Positions 6,909 to 15,776 of a stretch of 60,565 nucleotides of DNA are shown piece after piece. Both the position numbers and the translations under genes were made by a program. The notes below the pieces were generated by a model. It was not told the origin of the DNA. It was given only the letters and a program-made list of their open reading frames with translations, and searched no databases. This DNA is from Paenibacillaceae bacterium (GTDB lineage: Bacteria > Bacillota > Bacilli > Paenibacillales > Paenibacillaceae): contig REGQ01000034.1 of NCBI GenBank assembly GCA_004134985.1, positions 1 to 60,565 on the forward strand. The letters run 5' to 3'. Each line of letters begins with the position of its first letter. The stretch's first letter is position 1.

Positions 6909-8222
6909 ATGAAAAAAAGAAAATTAGCAAAAACCACTTTTGCACTTGCAATGACAGCTGTACTGGCTATCGTATCCGCTTGCGGACAAAGTGACAAAGG
7001 AACAGACAACAAGGGTGAAACAGGCGGCAAGCCAAGCGGGGACACGGTTACATTGACCATGATGCATCCTTGGACCTCCCCTAACCCGGACAATGATGTG
7101 TACAAAGCCCGGATCGCTGCTTTCGAAGAATCGCATCCTAACATTAAAATTCAACAAGACGGTGTCGCAGCAGCTCAATACAAAACAAAGCTGTTCACCT
7201 TGGCGGCTGCCAACAATTTGGCCGATATTAACGTCGTATGGCCTGGCTCTGACCTTGAGCCGCTTGCCAAAGGCGAGTTGTTGATGCCGCTTAATGACCA
7301 TATGGACAACTGGTCGAACCTGGTTCGTGAAGATGCGCTTGTTGGTTTCAATGCGGACGACAAACAATACGCCGTTCCAACCAAACAAACATTCGTCGAT
7401 GTGATTTACTACAATAAAGAGATGTTCTCCGGTGTCGGATACGATACATTCCCTGCCACATATGATGAATTTATCGATGCAATCAAAAAGTTAAAAGAAA
7501 AAGGCATCACACCGATTTCCTTGGGCAATAAAGAAAAATGGCCATTGCAATCCTCTTACATGTCCATTATCGGGCAGCGGTTTGCCGGCACAGACTTCCT
7601 GCAAAAAGTAGCCAATGGCGAAGCGCAACTGACAGATCCGGATTATGTGAAAGCGATCGCCGTGATCGAGGAACTGACTAAACTGGAAGCATTCAATGTC
7701 GATGCCAACAACATGGATTCTGTACAAGCCCAGGATTATTTCATCCAAGGCAAAGCAGCGCTGCATATTTCTTCTTCTACGGTTGACGCACGAATTCGGG
7801 TGAACAATGAGGAAGGCGACAAATTCGGCATCGCATTGTTCCCAAGCGTACCGGGTGGTAAAGGCGATCCTAAGGAAAGCGCTGGCGTTGCCCAGTTCGG
7901 TATCGGAATTAAAAGCGAGCTGGACAGCAAGAAACAGGAAGCTGCTCTTGAGTTCATGAAATATTTCGTTAACGAAGATCTGTATAAAGAGCTGACCAAA
8001 AACGGCATCATCGTTCCTGCCAATATTGAAATCGGCGACGATGTCAGTCCGTACCTGAAAGAAATGATGGAATTGAACGGCAACGGCACATCGCCAGTAT
8101 TCGATGCGATCATTCCTACGCAGGCAGCCAGAGAGTTCGAGAACTACTTGCAGGCATTGACTGTTGGCAGAGGTACTCCACAGAAAGTTGCCGAAGATAC
8201 GCAAAAACTGATTAAAAAATAA
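6909..8222 (+). CDS. Sugar ABC transporter substrate-binding lipoprotein
   Basis: A 437-residue family 1 extracellular binding protein. The ATG at 6909 follows GAAAAGAGGG and gives a clean lipoprotein signal: MKKRK, a hydrophobic run, and the lipobox VSAC at residues 21-24. The mature part has LTMMHPWTSPNPDND, a PTKQTFVDVIYYNKEMF hinge stretch and the typical ITPISLGNKEKWP and LEFMKYFVNEDLYKELTKNG ends. It is anchored outside the membrane and should hand oligosaccharides to the two permeases encoded next. Context suggests beta-mannosides as ligand. The ATPase is absent from the operon; a shared MsmX-type ATPase, such as the UgpC-like one at 43.5 kb or another elsewhere, must energise it. Confidence 0.88.
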   Translation: MKKRKLAKTTFALAMTAVLAIVSACGQSDKGTDNKGETGGKPSGDTVTLTMMHPWTSPNPDNDVYKARIAAFEESHPNIKIQQDGVAAAQYKTKLFTLAAANNLADINVVWPGSDLEPLAKGELLMPLNDHMDNWSNLVREDALVGFNADDKQYAVPTKQTFVDVIYYNKEMFSGVGYDTFPATYDEFIDAIKKLKEKGITPISLGNKEKWPLQSSYMSIIGQRFAGTDFLQKVANGEAQLTDPDYVKAIAVIEELTKLEAFNVDANNMDSVQAQDYFIQGKAALHISSSTVDARIRVNNEEGDKFGIALFPSVPGGKGDPKESAGVAQFGIGIKSELDSKKQEAALEFMKYFVNEDLYKELTKNGIIVPANIEIGDDVSPYLKEMMELNGNGTSPVFDAIIPTQAAREFENYLQALTVGRGTPQKVAEDTQKLIKK

Positions 8223-8267
8223 TCAGGTTACAATTTCAAGCAATCATCGGACTGCACCACAGTTCGC

Positions 8268-8308
8268 ATACAAGCCGGTATTAAGGTCATACTTATACTG
8301 GCTTGTAT
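8268..8308 (+). other. Stem-loop between binding protein and permeases
   Basis: ATACAAGCCGGTAT (8268-8281) pairs with ATACTGGCTTGTAT (8295-8308), 14 bp with one G-T pair, followed by TTTTC. Such hairpins after a binding-protein gene usually protect its mRNA or reduce read-through, making binding protein more abundant than permease. Confidence 0.6.
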
Positions 8309-8328
8309 TTTCAAGAGGAGGATGTTTT

Positions 8329-9201
8329 ATGCATACACTCAGGGGAACGAGGCTGGCTATTTTACTTGGGCTGCTTCCCTCATTGATCATTTATATCGGA
8401 ATTGCAATTATCCCAATCGGATTATCAATGTATTATTCATTGTACAATTGGGATGGCATTTCGGACAAAGTATTTGTTGGTTTTGGCAACTTCAAAACGA
8501 TTTTCAGCGACGATATCTTCTGGTTGTCTGTTAAGAACAACGTCATAATTATGCTCACCGGTCTGCTCGGCCAGCTCCCGCTTGGCCTGCTGCTCGCCTT
8601 GCTGCTCAACACCAAGCTGAAAGGATCATCATTTTTCAGAACTGTCGGCTTCCTGCCGGTCGTTATCTCCGCTGTTATGGTATCCCTGATTTGGGGCATG
8701 ATCTACAATACCGAATACGGATTTCTCAATAGTTTTCTTGGTTTAATCGGTCTGGAAAGCTGGCAGCGCAATTGGCTTGGCGATCCCTCCTGGTCGATGT
8801 TCTCAATAAGTATCGCTTATATTTGGCAAAACTGCGGACTTTACATGATTATTTTCCTTGCCGCTTTGCAAAATATTCCTTCCGAAGTGAATGAAGCGGC
8901 CGAACTCGACGGCGCAACGGGATTGCGCAGAATCTTTTTCATAACGATCCCGATGATTCGAGCGACAATTGTGTTCTCCGTTATCTATAGCATTAGCAAC
9001 TCCTTCCGGGTTTTCGATTTGATTCAAATTTTGACAGGCGGCGGCCCTGCTCATCAGACAGAGGTTATGACCGTGTTTATGTACAATAACGCATTCATTA
9101 ACCGTCAGTTTGGCTTCGGGAGCGCAGTTTCCATCCTGATTCTGCTGTTCAGCCTTATTGTCGTTATGCTTGCAAATAAATTTACCCGGGAAAAAAATTA
9201 G
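8329..9201 (+). CDS. Sugar ABC permease, MalF/UgpA type
   Basis: A 290-residue inner-membrane protein with six predicted segments, beginning LAILLGLLPSLIIYIGIAII. The EAA loop is recognisable at about residues 186-205 (NEAAELDGATGLRRIFFITI), which contacts the ATPase. An AGAGGAGG RBS precedes the ATG. It pairs with the MalG-type permease, which starts 17 bases after its stop, to form the channel for the binding protein encoded upstream. Confidence 0.9.
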   Translation: MHTLRGTRLAILLGLLPSLIIYIGIAIIPIGLSMYYSLYNWDGISDKVFVGFGNFKTIFSDDIFWLSVKNNVIIMLTGLLGQLPLGLLLALLLNTKLKGSSFFRTVGFLPVVISAVMVSLIWGMIYNTEYGFLNSFLGLIGLESWQRNWLGDPSWSMFSISIAYIWQNCGLYMIIFLAALQNIPSEVNEAAELDGATGLRRIFFITIPMIRATIVFSVIYSISNSFRVFDLIQILTGGGPAHQTEVMTVFMYNNAFINRQFGFGSAVSILILLFSLIVVMLANKFTREKN

Positions 9202-9218
9202 GAAAGGAGCAGAGTCCA

Positions 9219-10052
9219 TTGGAAAAGAAATCATCACTGCTCTCTCGTATTGCCTCCTATGTATTTTTGAGTCTGTTCGCGATTTTCAATATTGTTCCGA
9301 TCTTCTATATGATTGTCGGCTCCTTCAAGACGGAGTCAGAATATTCGGCTAGCCCGTTCTCCATGCCGGAAGTGCTACAGTTCAGCAACTACGCCAAGGC
9401 GTGGGAAGTGGCGAATATGAGCTCTTACTTCTTGAACAGCATGATTATTACATTCGCTTCCCTGGTCGTTACCGTGCTGCTTGGCGCATTGGCCGCCTTC
9501 TTCCTGTCTCGGTTTGAGTTCAAATTGCGCGGACCGCTCTACGCCCTGTTTCTGTTAGGGATGCTGATACCGATTCACGCAACGCTAATTCCCATTTTTA
9601 TCATCATGAAAAACTTGAGTTTGCTGGATACGTATCTTTCTCTGATTTTGCCCTATACAGCTTTTCACCTCTCGCTCACGATCTTTATACTGGAAGGCTT
9701 CATGCGCGGATTTCCCCGTGATCTGGAGGAATCAGCGGTTATCGACGGAGCGGGTATTTACCGGATTTTCTGGTCGATCATCCTCCCGATTACGAGACCA
9801 GCGATGGCTACCGTTATTATTCTCAACTTCATTTACAACTGGAATGAGTACTTGTTCGCACTCGTGCTGATCAGCTCCGAATCGTTAAAAACGCTGCCGC
9901 TTGGCATCGCCAATTTCGTCGGTGTTGAAACAGCAAGCTTGACGCTTCAGATGTCGGCACTTACAATTGCATTAGTTCCAATTATCATTTTTTACCTGAT
10001 CTTGCAGAAGCAACTGGTAAATGGAATGACAGCAGGCGCAGTAAAAGGGTAA
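9219..10052 (+). CDS. Sugar ABC permease, MalG/UgpE type
   Basis: A 277-residue permease starting at TTG (9219), eight bases after GGAAAGGAG. Six membrane segments; the first is VFLSLFAIFNIVPIFYMIVG. The EAA-type loop EESAVIDGAGIYRIFWSIIL is at about 170-190, followed by the usual TVIILNFIYNWNEYLFALVL. The C-terminal MTAGAVKG is typical. It is the partner of the preceding permease. Confidence 0.9.
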   Translation: MEKKSSLLSRIASYVFLSLFAIFNIVPIFYMIVGSFKTESEYSASPFSMPEVLQFSNYAKAWEVANMSSYFLNSMIITFASLVVTVLLGALAAFFLSRFEFKLRGPLYALFLLGMLIPIHATLIPIFIIMKNLSLLDTYLSLILPYTAFHLSLTIFILEGFMRGFPRDLEESAVIDGAGIYRIFWSIILPITRPAMATVIILNFIYNWNEYLFALVLISSESLKTLPLGIANFVGVETASLTLQMSALTIALVPIIIFYLILQKQLVNGMTAGAVKG

Positions 10053-10091
10053 TAAATGTGACTTGCTGCAACGGCGAGGGGTAGACATTGT

Positions 10092-11885
10092 ATGAGAACC
10101 AAGTTCCGGTTATTTCAAAATTTCGGGTTAAAACAGAAAGCATTGCTCATTTTTCTACTGCTTGTCATCTTTCCCACGTTGGCAGTTGGAATTGTTGTGC
10201 AATTCAAATATAAAGCGATCCTGCATGATCAATTTGTCAATTCTACCATCCGCAACCTGGATGCTGTCGTCAACCAGCTTGAAGAGCAAACTTCGATGGT
10301 TGAGGATATTGCCAATTACATGATTTTCAACCCAAATTTGAGTGCTTATTTGCATCCGGATGCTGCACAATACAGTGATACGACAACCGACAGCTTGAAG
10401 GAATCGGTGGAAGGTCTGCTAATTTTCCACCTTTTCTCCAAGCCGTACATCCACTCCATCAGCATTGACGGATTCAACGGCAATCACATTGCGATGGGAG
10501 AGCCCGCTAGTGGCGATGAGTCCAAGTGGCTGGGGAAAGCTGTTCCCCGCAAGGGCGGCATTGTATGGAGCGAAGGCTATACCGTGGACAGCGGCTGGAG
10601 CGGCCAAGTGAAAGTTGTCTCCATGTTTCGCATTTTAAGAACCTATAAAAATATTACTGCCCCCCTTGGCAGTCTCGTTATCCGACTGGACGAAGCTAGC
10701 ATTGTCAGTCTGCTTGAGAACGAGCTGTATAAGGAGTCGGGCAATGTTTTCGTTATTGGACCTGATGGCGAAGATATATTGCAATCCGAGGTCACCCTGC
10801 CGACTCACTTTGACAAAAATGAGGTCCTTGCCAAGATGACGGCGCAAGATGTCCGATTTATGAATTATAAAGCGGGTTCCGAGCGGTTTCTCACCTTTTC
10901 CCGCACAATGGAAAGCACCAGCTGGCACATTATTACGGCCATCCCGGAATCTGTCGTAAACCAGCAATCACTCGGCGTGCGGCTATTTATGAATGTCATT
11001 CTCGTTGCTATTCTGCTGCTCGGGGCAACAGCATTAATCGGGTTTCATTACACGATCATCCGGCCGATCCTTCGCCTGAAAAATGAGACAACCCGGGTTA
11101 AGCTGGGCGATTTCTCGGCAAGGGTTCCCATCAGTTCCAATGACGAAATCTCGGATCTGAACCGCAAATTTAATGAGATGGTGTTAACCATTCAGGAATT
11201 GATTGATCATAAATACAAGTTGGAAATCCGGGAACGGGAGTCGGAGCTGAAGCTGCTGCAAAGCCAGATGGACCCCCACTTCCTCTACAATACATTAGAT
11301 ATGATTCGTTGGACCGCGCGTCTGGAAAAAGCGGAAAAGGCCAGCCAATTGATCGAGGTGCTGTCGCGGTTTTTCCGCTCCGGACTGAACAACGGGCAAT
11401 ATGTTACCACTCTTCTTCAAGAATTGCAGTTTGTGCAATCGTATTTGTATTTGCATCAGCGCCGTCTGGGCAGCAATAAACTGCAATATGCGTTATATAC
11501 GGAGTATAATATTGGCGATGCGCAAATTCCGAAGACAACAATTCAGCCCTTAGTGGAAAACTTTTTGAAGTATGGCCTAAATACGAAAGCCTCCAACAAT
11601 TTGATAACGGTGCGCTGCTTCACAGTCAGAGACGAAATCTGGATTGAAGTGCAGGACAATGGCATGGGCATTGCCCCCCATCAACTGCAGCTTATCCAAG
11701 CTTCCCTTCACGGAAAGCCGCTGCATGACAGCAGAACCGGTGCACTGCATAACATCCATGAGCGCTTATCTATCTTTTTTGGAGAGCGATATGGCTTAGA
11801 GATTGTATCCAGCTCCTCTAATGGCACATGGGTACGTTTGAAAATACCCTATACCAAAAAGATCGGTGGTGAAAATGATGTCTAG
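10092..11885 (+). CDS. YesM-type sensor histidine kinase
   Basis: A 597-residue membrane kinase. Two membrane segments (about residues 16-40 and 290-312) enclose an extracellular sensor domain of about 250 residues. A HAMP domain (IIRPILRLKNETTRVKLGDF) leads to the His_kinase domain with SQMDPHFLYNTLDMIRW, where the His is phosphorylated, and an HATPase domain with TIQPLVENFLKYGL (N box) and VQDNGMGI (G1 box). It is the sensor partner of the YesN-like regulator, whose gene overlaps its 3' end. These pairs generally detect extracellular sugar or the loaded binding protein and switch on the neighbouring uptake genes, here the mannoside operon. Confidence 0.92.
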   Translation: MRTKFRLFQNFGLKQKALLIFLLLVIFPTLAVGIVVQFKYKAILHDQFVNSTIRNLDAVVNQLEEQTSMVEDIANYMIFNPNLSAYLHPDAAQYSDTTTDSLKESVEGLLIFHLFSKPYIHSISIDGFNGNHIAMGEPASGDESKWLGKAVPRKGGIVWSEGYTVDSGWSGQVKVVSMFRILRTYKNITAPLGSLVIRLDEASIVSLLENELYKESGNVFVIGPDGEDILQSEVTLPTHFDKNEVLAKMTAQDVRFMNYKAGSERFLTFSRTMESTSWHIITAIPESVVNQQSLGVRLFMNVILVAILLLGATALIGFHYTIIRPILRLKNETTRVKLGDFSARVPISSNDEISDLNRKFNEMVLTIQELIDHKYKLEIRERESELKLLQSQMDPHFLYNTLDMIRWTARLEKAEKASQLIEVLSRFFRSGLNNGQYVTTLLQELQFVQSYLYLHQRRLGSNKLQYALYTEYNIGDAQIPKTTIQPLVENFLKYGLNTKASNNLITVRCFTVRDEIWIEVQDNGMGIAPHQLQLIQASLHGKPLHDSRTGALHNIHERLSIFFGERYGLEIVSSSSNGTWVRLKIPYTKKIGGENDV

Positions 11886-13479
11886 TCTGAACAGCAATCA
11901 TAAACGTCCGATTAGAATGATGATCGTCGATGATGAACCGATTATTTGCGAAGGGCTGCAGTTGACCATTGATTGGCAAAGTATGGGCGCGGAAGTCGTC
12001 GGTGTGGCATACGACGGGGAGCAGGCGTTGCAGATGGCGCAGCAATTGAAGCCGGACATTCTTCTGACCGATATCCGGATGGATGGCATGGACGGGTTGG
12101 AGCTGGCGAAACAGCTGCGGGACAACCACCCGAATGTCCGGGTCGTGATGATTAGCGGGTATGAGGATTTTGAATACGCGAGACGGGCGGTGCGGCTTGG
12201 TGTGACCGATTATTTGTTGAAGCCTGTCGATATTGAGGAACTGGTCAACGTCGTCAAACAGAGCATAGCAGATATTTATATCAAAGAGCAGAGCGGCACC
12301 CGGGAAGAAGAGATGTTGTGGTTTCTAAGCGCAGTGCGCAATACATCGTCATACACCGAATCCGCCCCTCCCAGCCACAGCCAATGGTACGGTTCCTCTT
12401 TCCGAATTATCGCCAGCCAGCTTGCTGATTTTGCGTCCCACTATGCCGATCTGACCGCCCAGCAATATAAAGCGGTGCAAGAGGAATGGATCGCTGTCAT
12501 CCGCAGCAGTCTGAACAGCCGTCATATTCGGACAATGGCTGTATTCGATCATAAAAATCTGCTGTATACGCTCGCGATTACGGAAGACGGCATGCAGCAG
12601 TTGAATGAGCAGCAGTGGATTGCTTTGCTGGAGCAGACAATGAACAGCTGGCAGCGCGGGGGTGGAATGTACTGCGCCGTTACTTCAGACTATGAGGAGC
12701 TCGGACAAACCGCGGGGCATTGTGCTGATGCCAGACAGCTGCTGCAATATCATGTGCTGAGAACGACCGCTGTTCTTCATGCTGGCGATTGCGACCTGAA
12801 GCGGCCGGAGCGTTCTGCAATGGAGACCCTCGATGCCGAGTGGGCTGCCAAAATTAAGAATGCCTTGTTCCGCAAAGCGCTCGAGGAAGTTGAAACCCTC
12901 GTTCATCAGCTCTTCTTTGCAATGCGCCAGCAGCAGCAGCTGCTGCTGGCTGAGGCGCTGAAACTATATACTGAACAGATGGTGCTGCTCAGACAGCTTC
13001 TTAGGCAAAATGGACTTGAAATGGAACTGGACACCAATCAAAACTCAGCGATTGATCTCCATATGGGTAACTCCTATCCTCATATCGAGGCCATTGCTCA
13101 GGCTGAAATGCGCTATCTGTTTGATTTAATTAACCAGAACAGCGTGAATAAGTCGTATTGGATCGTGGAAAAGGCGATGAAATATATTGCTGACCATTCC
13201 CATGAAGATCTGAAAGCCTCGGAGGTTGCTGCTTGGTTGAAAATTACGCCGAGCCATTTCAGCTTTATTTTTAATCAGAGCACCAATAAAAACTTCAAGG
13301 AATATATGAACGAGCTGCGAATCGAGCAAGCCAAGGAATTGCTTGCTACGACCCATGATAAGGTATTCGAAATTGCCGATCAGGTTGGCTACAAGGAATA
13401 CAAGTACTTCGTATCGGTATTTAAAACCGTAACAGGCATGACTCCGAAAGAATTCCGCACATTGAACGCCAAACGATAA
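11875..13479 (+). CDS. YesN-type response regulator with AraC domain
   Basis: A 534-residue cytoplasmic activator. The ATG at 11875 overlaps the kinase stop codon by 11 bases, so translation is coupled. Receiver domain at residues 12-130: MIVDDEPIICEGLQ (acidic pocket), LLTDIRMDGMDGLE (phospho-Asp) and YLLKPVDIEEL (conserved Lys). A long helical linker follows, and the last 100 residues are a double AraC HTH (LKASEVAAWLKITPSHFSFIF and KVFEIADQVGYKEYKYFVSVF, ending MTPKEFR). It is the output of the YesM-type kinase and the probable activator of the promoter at 5.66 kb. Confidence 0.92.
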   Translation: MMSSLNSNHKRPIRMMIVDDEPIICEGLQLTIDWQSMGAEVVGVAYDGEQALQMAQQLKPDILLTDIRMDGMDGLELAKQLRDNHPNVRVVMISGYEDFEYARRAVRLGVTDYLLKPVDIEELVNVVKQSIADIYIKEQSGTREEEMLWFLSAVRNTSSYTESAPPSHSQWYGSSFRIIASQLADFASHYADLTAQQYKAVQEEWIAVIRSSLNSRHIRTMAVFDHKNLLYTLAITEDGMQQLNEQQWIALLEQTMNSWQRGGGMYCAVTSDYEELGQTAGHCADARQLLQYHVLRTTAVLHAGDCDLKRPERSAMETLDAEWAAKIKNALFRKALEEVETLVHQLFFAMRQQQQLLLAEALKLYTEQMVLLRQLLRQNGLEMELDTNQNSAIDLHMGNSYPHIEAIAQAEMRYLFDLINQNSVNKSYWIVEKAMKYIADHSHEDLKASEVAAWLKITPSHFSFIFNQSTNKNFKEYMNELRIEQAKELLATTHDKVFEIADQVGYKEYKYFVSVFKTVTGMTPKEFRTLNAKR

Positions 13480-13493
13480 GCTTGCCGCCTGTT

Positions 13494-13548
13494 GGGGGAA
13501 CCTGCCGCCATTTCTGTGCTCTTGCAGAATGAGGTTAGTGGTTCCCCC
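13494..13548 (+). other. Stem-loop after the mannoside operon
   Basis: GGGGGAACC (13494-13502) and GGTTCCCCC (13540-13548) are perfect nine-base complements with a 37-base loop. A T-run is lacking, so it is only a possible 3' end structure of the operon. Confidence 0.4.
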
Positions 13549-13655
13549 CCATTATCCTCCCCTGCCCACATTCTCTCTCTCACTTTCGTCGATGACTCTC
13601 CCAATTTGTGATATGATAAAGTGAATTTTAGCGGAGAGGGGCTCGCAAACAAACC

Positions 13656-15656
13656 ATGCAAAGCGACGATTATATTCAGCTTTGGAATCAGGTGCTGGTT
13701 CGGGTGCTTGATGTACGTCTAAAAAAAATCGGTCAGGGCGATTTCCTTCATCACTATATTTTGCCGACAAGCACCTTTGTGTTCGTAGCTCGTGGCCAAG
13801 GGGAGCTGTGGCTCGACAATGAGATATGGCTGGCCAATCGCTTTCATCTGCTGCATGGCGGCAAAGGAAATCGGCTGACGGTTAAAACGGAAACTTCCCT
13901 TGATGTCTATCTTATGATGTATAAAACGGCCCTGCCGTCGAGTGCACTGCGTGAATTTCATCTCATGCTGCAAAATGACGCGCCGTTTGACAAGTCGTGG
14001 GGCATCTCGCCGCTCGACCCGCTGGAGCTGCTTGATCTGGTGCAAGCGATGTTCCGAAATTGGCATCAAGCTGATGACGGATTCAATAAGCTTCAGGTCA
14101 GAGGCCATTTTATTCAATTCATTCAATCGGTACTTCGTCAACGGAAGCATGCACTGAGCCACGGGACAAGCCCTTTGCTGGCAGAACAGGTCATTCGCTA
14201 TCTATCAAGAAATTACCGTTCCGCTATTTCCATTGAGTCGCTGGCGCTAACGCTCAATTATAGTCCGCAATACGTATCACGCAAGTTTAAGGAGCAGACC
14301 GGGCGCAGTCCAATGGAGTATGTCATCAAACTGCGTATGGACAAATCGCAAGAGCTGCTGTTAACGACCGATGCCACCCTGCGTGAAGTGGCCGCCCATG
14401 TCGGCTATCCGGATTTATTTTATTTCAATCGGATGTTTAAAAAAACCTTTGGCGCTGCACCCGGCCATTTTCGAAATCAGCATGTAAACCAGCCGCAGGT
14501 CGTTTCTGATTCTGCAATAAACCAGTTAAATCCCTCCATTGTCATGGAGCTCATCCAGCGATATTATTTAAATGATGATGAAAATCATTATCATTATATA
14601 AGGGATGGGGAGTACATCATGTTTAAAGGGTCCAAAAGTGTTACGACAGCTATTCTGTGGCTTTGCTTGACAATGATGCTGGGTGCATGCGGTTCTGCAG
14701 GCAGTTCGGCACCGGGAACGACACACGAAACAGATGCGCAATCCGCCAATGAAGGTTCGCCCAACAATGCAGCAAGCAACACGCACGCTGAGCAGGAACC
14801 CGAACCGGAACCAGATGCAGCCGATCCCGAACAAGAAAAGGAAACAAAAATCGTTTCCACTATTTTTGGCGATATTGAAGTTCCTGCCCATGCAAAACGT
14901 GTCGCTGCCATTTCCTATTTGGGCACGGTGCTGGCACTTGACGTCACGCCAGTCGCATCTGAGGAATTTCTTATGGCAAGCCCCTATTTGAATGGCATGC
15001 TGGACGGCATTGAGGGAATAGGCAGTTCACTGGAGAAGCTGCTGACATTGGAGCCCGATCTCATCCTGACGCATAATACAAACCAGGATGCTTTCGACAA
15101 GCACAGCCAGATCGCACCAACCGTTTCGATACCTTATAACGCTTTCGCCTCACTGGAAGAAGAAATAAACTTTTTTGGTGACTTGCTGGACAAGCAGGAC
15201 GAAGCGAAGCAATGGCTGGAAACGTTCGAAAACCAGGCAAAGGACGCCAGAGAAAAAGTGAATGCAGCGATTTCCCCTGATGCCACCTTTTCCGTGATGC
15301 AGGAATATGACGGACTTGTATTTATGTTCGGCAGTAAATCAGGCAGAGGCGGCCGGAATATTCACGAGGTATTGAGGCTGAATCCTCCTGAAGTTGTGCC
15401 AAACGAAATGCTGCAGGAATCTTATTATGAGTTTTCACTGGAGATGCTGCCGGAATATATAGGAGATTATCTCATCCTGACGACAAACTCGACGCTTGAG
15501 GAGCTGCAGGCTGATCCGATTTGGGGGATGCTCCCGCCAATCAAGGAAGAACGCGTCTATTTATGGAGCGAATCCCAATCCTGGTTCCGTGATCCGATTG
15601 CGATGCTGAAACAAATTAATGATCTTGCTGATTGGATTGTGAATGTCACGAAATAA
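13656..15656 (+). CDS. AraC regulator read in frame into a siderophore-binding lipoprotein
   Basis: One open frame of 666 residues. Residues 1-175 are a cupin-like AraC sensor region; 183-282 hold two HTH motifs (ISIESLALTLNYSPQYVSRKF and LREVAAHVGYPDLFYFNRMF). From about 405 the sequence is a ferric-siderophore binding protein (TIFGDIEVPAHAKRVAAISY, LLTLEPDLILTHNTNQD). B. subtilis Btr joins the same two domain types, but as a cytoplasmic bacillibactin sensor. Here residues 322-345 between them are a complete lipoprotein signal with lipobox LGAC, and a promoter, Fur box and RBS sit in the DNA just upstream. So it may be a membrane-spanning regulator, or two genes whose separating stop was lost. 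The RBS before the first ATG is 14 bases away, rather far. Confidence 0.75.
   Translation: MQSDDYIQLWNQVLVRVLDVRLKKIGQGDFLHHYILPTSTFVFVARGQGELWLDNEIWLANRFHLLHGGKGNRLTVKTETSLDVYLMMYKTALPSSALREFHLMLQNDAPFDKSWGISPLDPLELLDLVQAMFRNWHQADDGFNKLQVRGHFIQFIQSVLRQRKHALSHGTSPLLAEQVIRYLSRNYRSAISIESLALTLNYSPQYVSRKFKEQTGRSPMEYVIKLRMDKSQELLLTTDATLREVAAHVGYPDLFYFNRMFKKTFGAAPGHFRNQHVNQPQVVSDSAINQLNPSIVMELIQRYYLNDDENHYHYIRDGEYIMFKGSKSVTTAILWLCLTMMLGACGSAGSSAPGTTHETDAQSANEGSPNNAASNTHAEQEPEPEPDAADPEQEKETKIVSTIFGDIEVPAHAKRVAAISYLGTVLALDVTPVASEEFLMASPYLNGMLDGIEGIGSSLEKLLTLEPDLILTHNTNQDAFDKHSQIAPTVSIPYNAFASLEEEINFFGDLLDKQDEAKQWLETFENQAKDAREKVNAAISPDATFSVMQEYDGLVFMFGSKSGRGGRNIHEVLRLNPPEVVPNEMLQESYYEFSLEMLPEYIGDYLILTTNSTLEELQADPIWGMLPPIKEERVYLWSESQSWFRDPIAMLKQINDLADWIVNVTK
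14539..14592 (+). promoter_or_regulatory. Internal promoter with Fur box inside the AraC-lipoprotein frame
   Basis: TTGTCA (14539-14544), a 17-bp spacer and TATTAT (14562-14567) form a good sigma-A promoter. GATGATGAAAATCATTATC (14574-14592) matches the classical 19-bp Fur consensus at 17 positions and covers the expected transcription start. Iron-bound Fur would therefore block synthesis of the lipoprotein part. All of it lies within sequence translated by the long AraC frame. Confidence 0.75.
14619..15656 (+). CDS. Iron-siderophore ABC binding lipoprotein (internal start)
   Basis: A 345-residue product if translation begins at the ATG at 14619, which has GGGATGGGG eight bases upstream and follows the Fur-type promoter. 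The N-terminus MFKGSKSVTTAILWLCLTMM then LGACGS is a textbook lipoprotein signal. A Glu/Pro-rich tether of about 50 residues leads to the periplasmic-binding fold of the FeuA/FhuD kind. It would capture ferric siderophore outside the membrane. No permease or ATPase for it lies nearby. It is in frame with, and contained in, the AraC-lipoprotein frame starting at 13656. Confidence 0.7.
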   Translation: MFKGSKSVTTAILWLCLTMMLGACGSAGSSAPGTTHETDAQSANEGSPNNAASNTHAEQEPEPEPDAADPEQEKETKIVSTIFGDIEVPAHAKRVAAISYLGTVLALDVTPVASEEFLMASPYLNGMLDGIEGIGSSLEKLLTLEPDLILTHNTNQDAFDKHSQIAPTVSIPYNAFASLEEEINFFGDLLDKQDEAKQWLETFENQAKDAREKVNAAISPDATFSVMQEYDGLVFMFGSKSGRGGRNIHEVLRLNPPEVVPNEMLQESYYEFSLEMLPEYIGDYLILTTNSTLEELQADPIWGMLPPIKEERVYLWSESQSWFRDPIAMLKQINDLADWIVNVTK

Positions 15657-15662
15657 TGAAAA

Positions 15663-15724
15663 AGGCTTCAAACACCACTTAAGCCGGATTTCTGTCCTTT
15701 TTTCCAAAGGGTTGAAATCCGGCT
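15663..15724 (-). repeat. Short copy of a dispersed hairpin repeat
   Basis: AGCCGGATTTC (15682-15692) and GAAATCCGGCT (15714-15724) form an 11-base perfect stem between two convergent genes. Read on the minus strand the stem, the AACC that follows its first arm and the stretch after the second arm resemble the longer plus-strand copies near 29.8 and 47.65 kb. It could also limit read-through from both sides. Confidence 0.55.
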
Positions 15725-15776
15725 CAAGCGTTAAATGGCTTTGCAGACCTCGGGACGTTAAGTGATCGCCCCGAAA

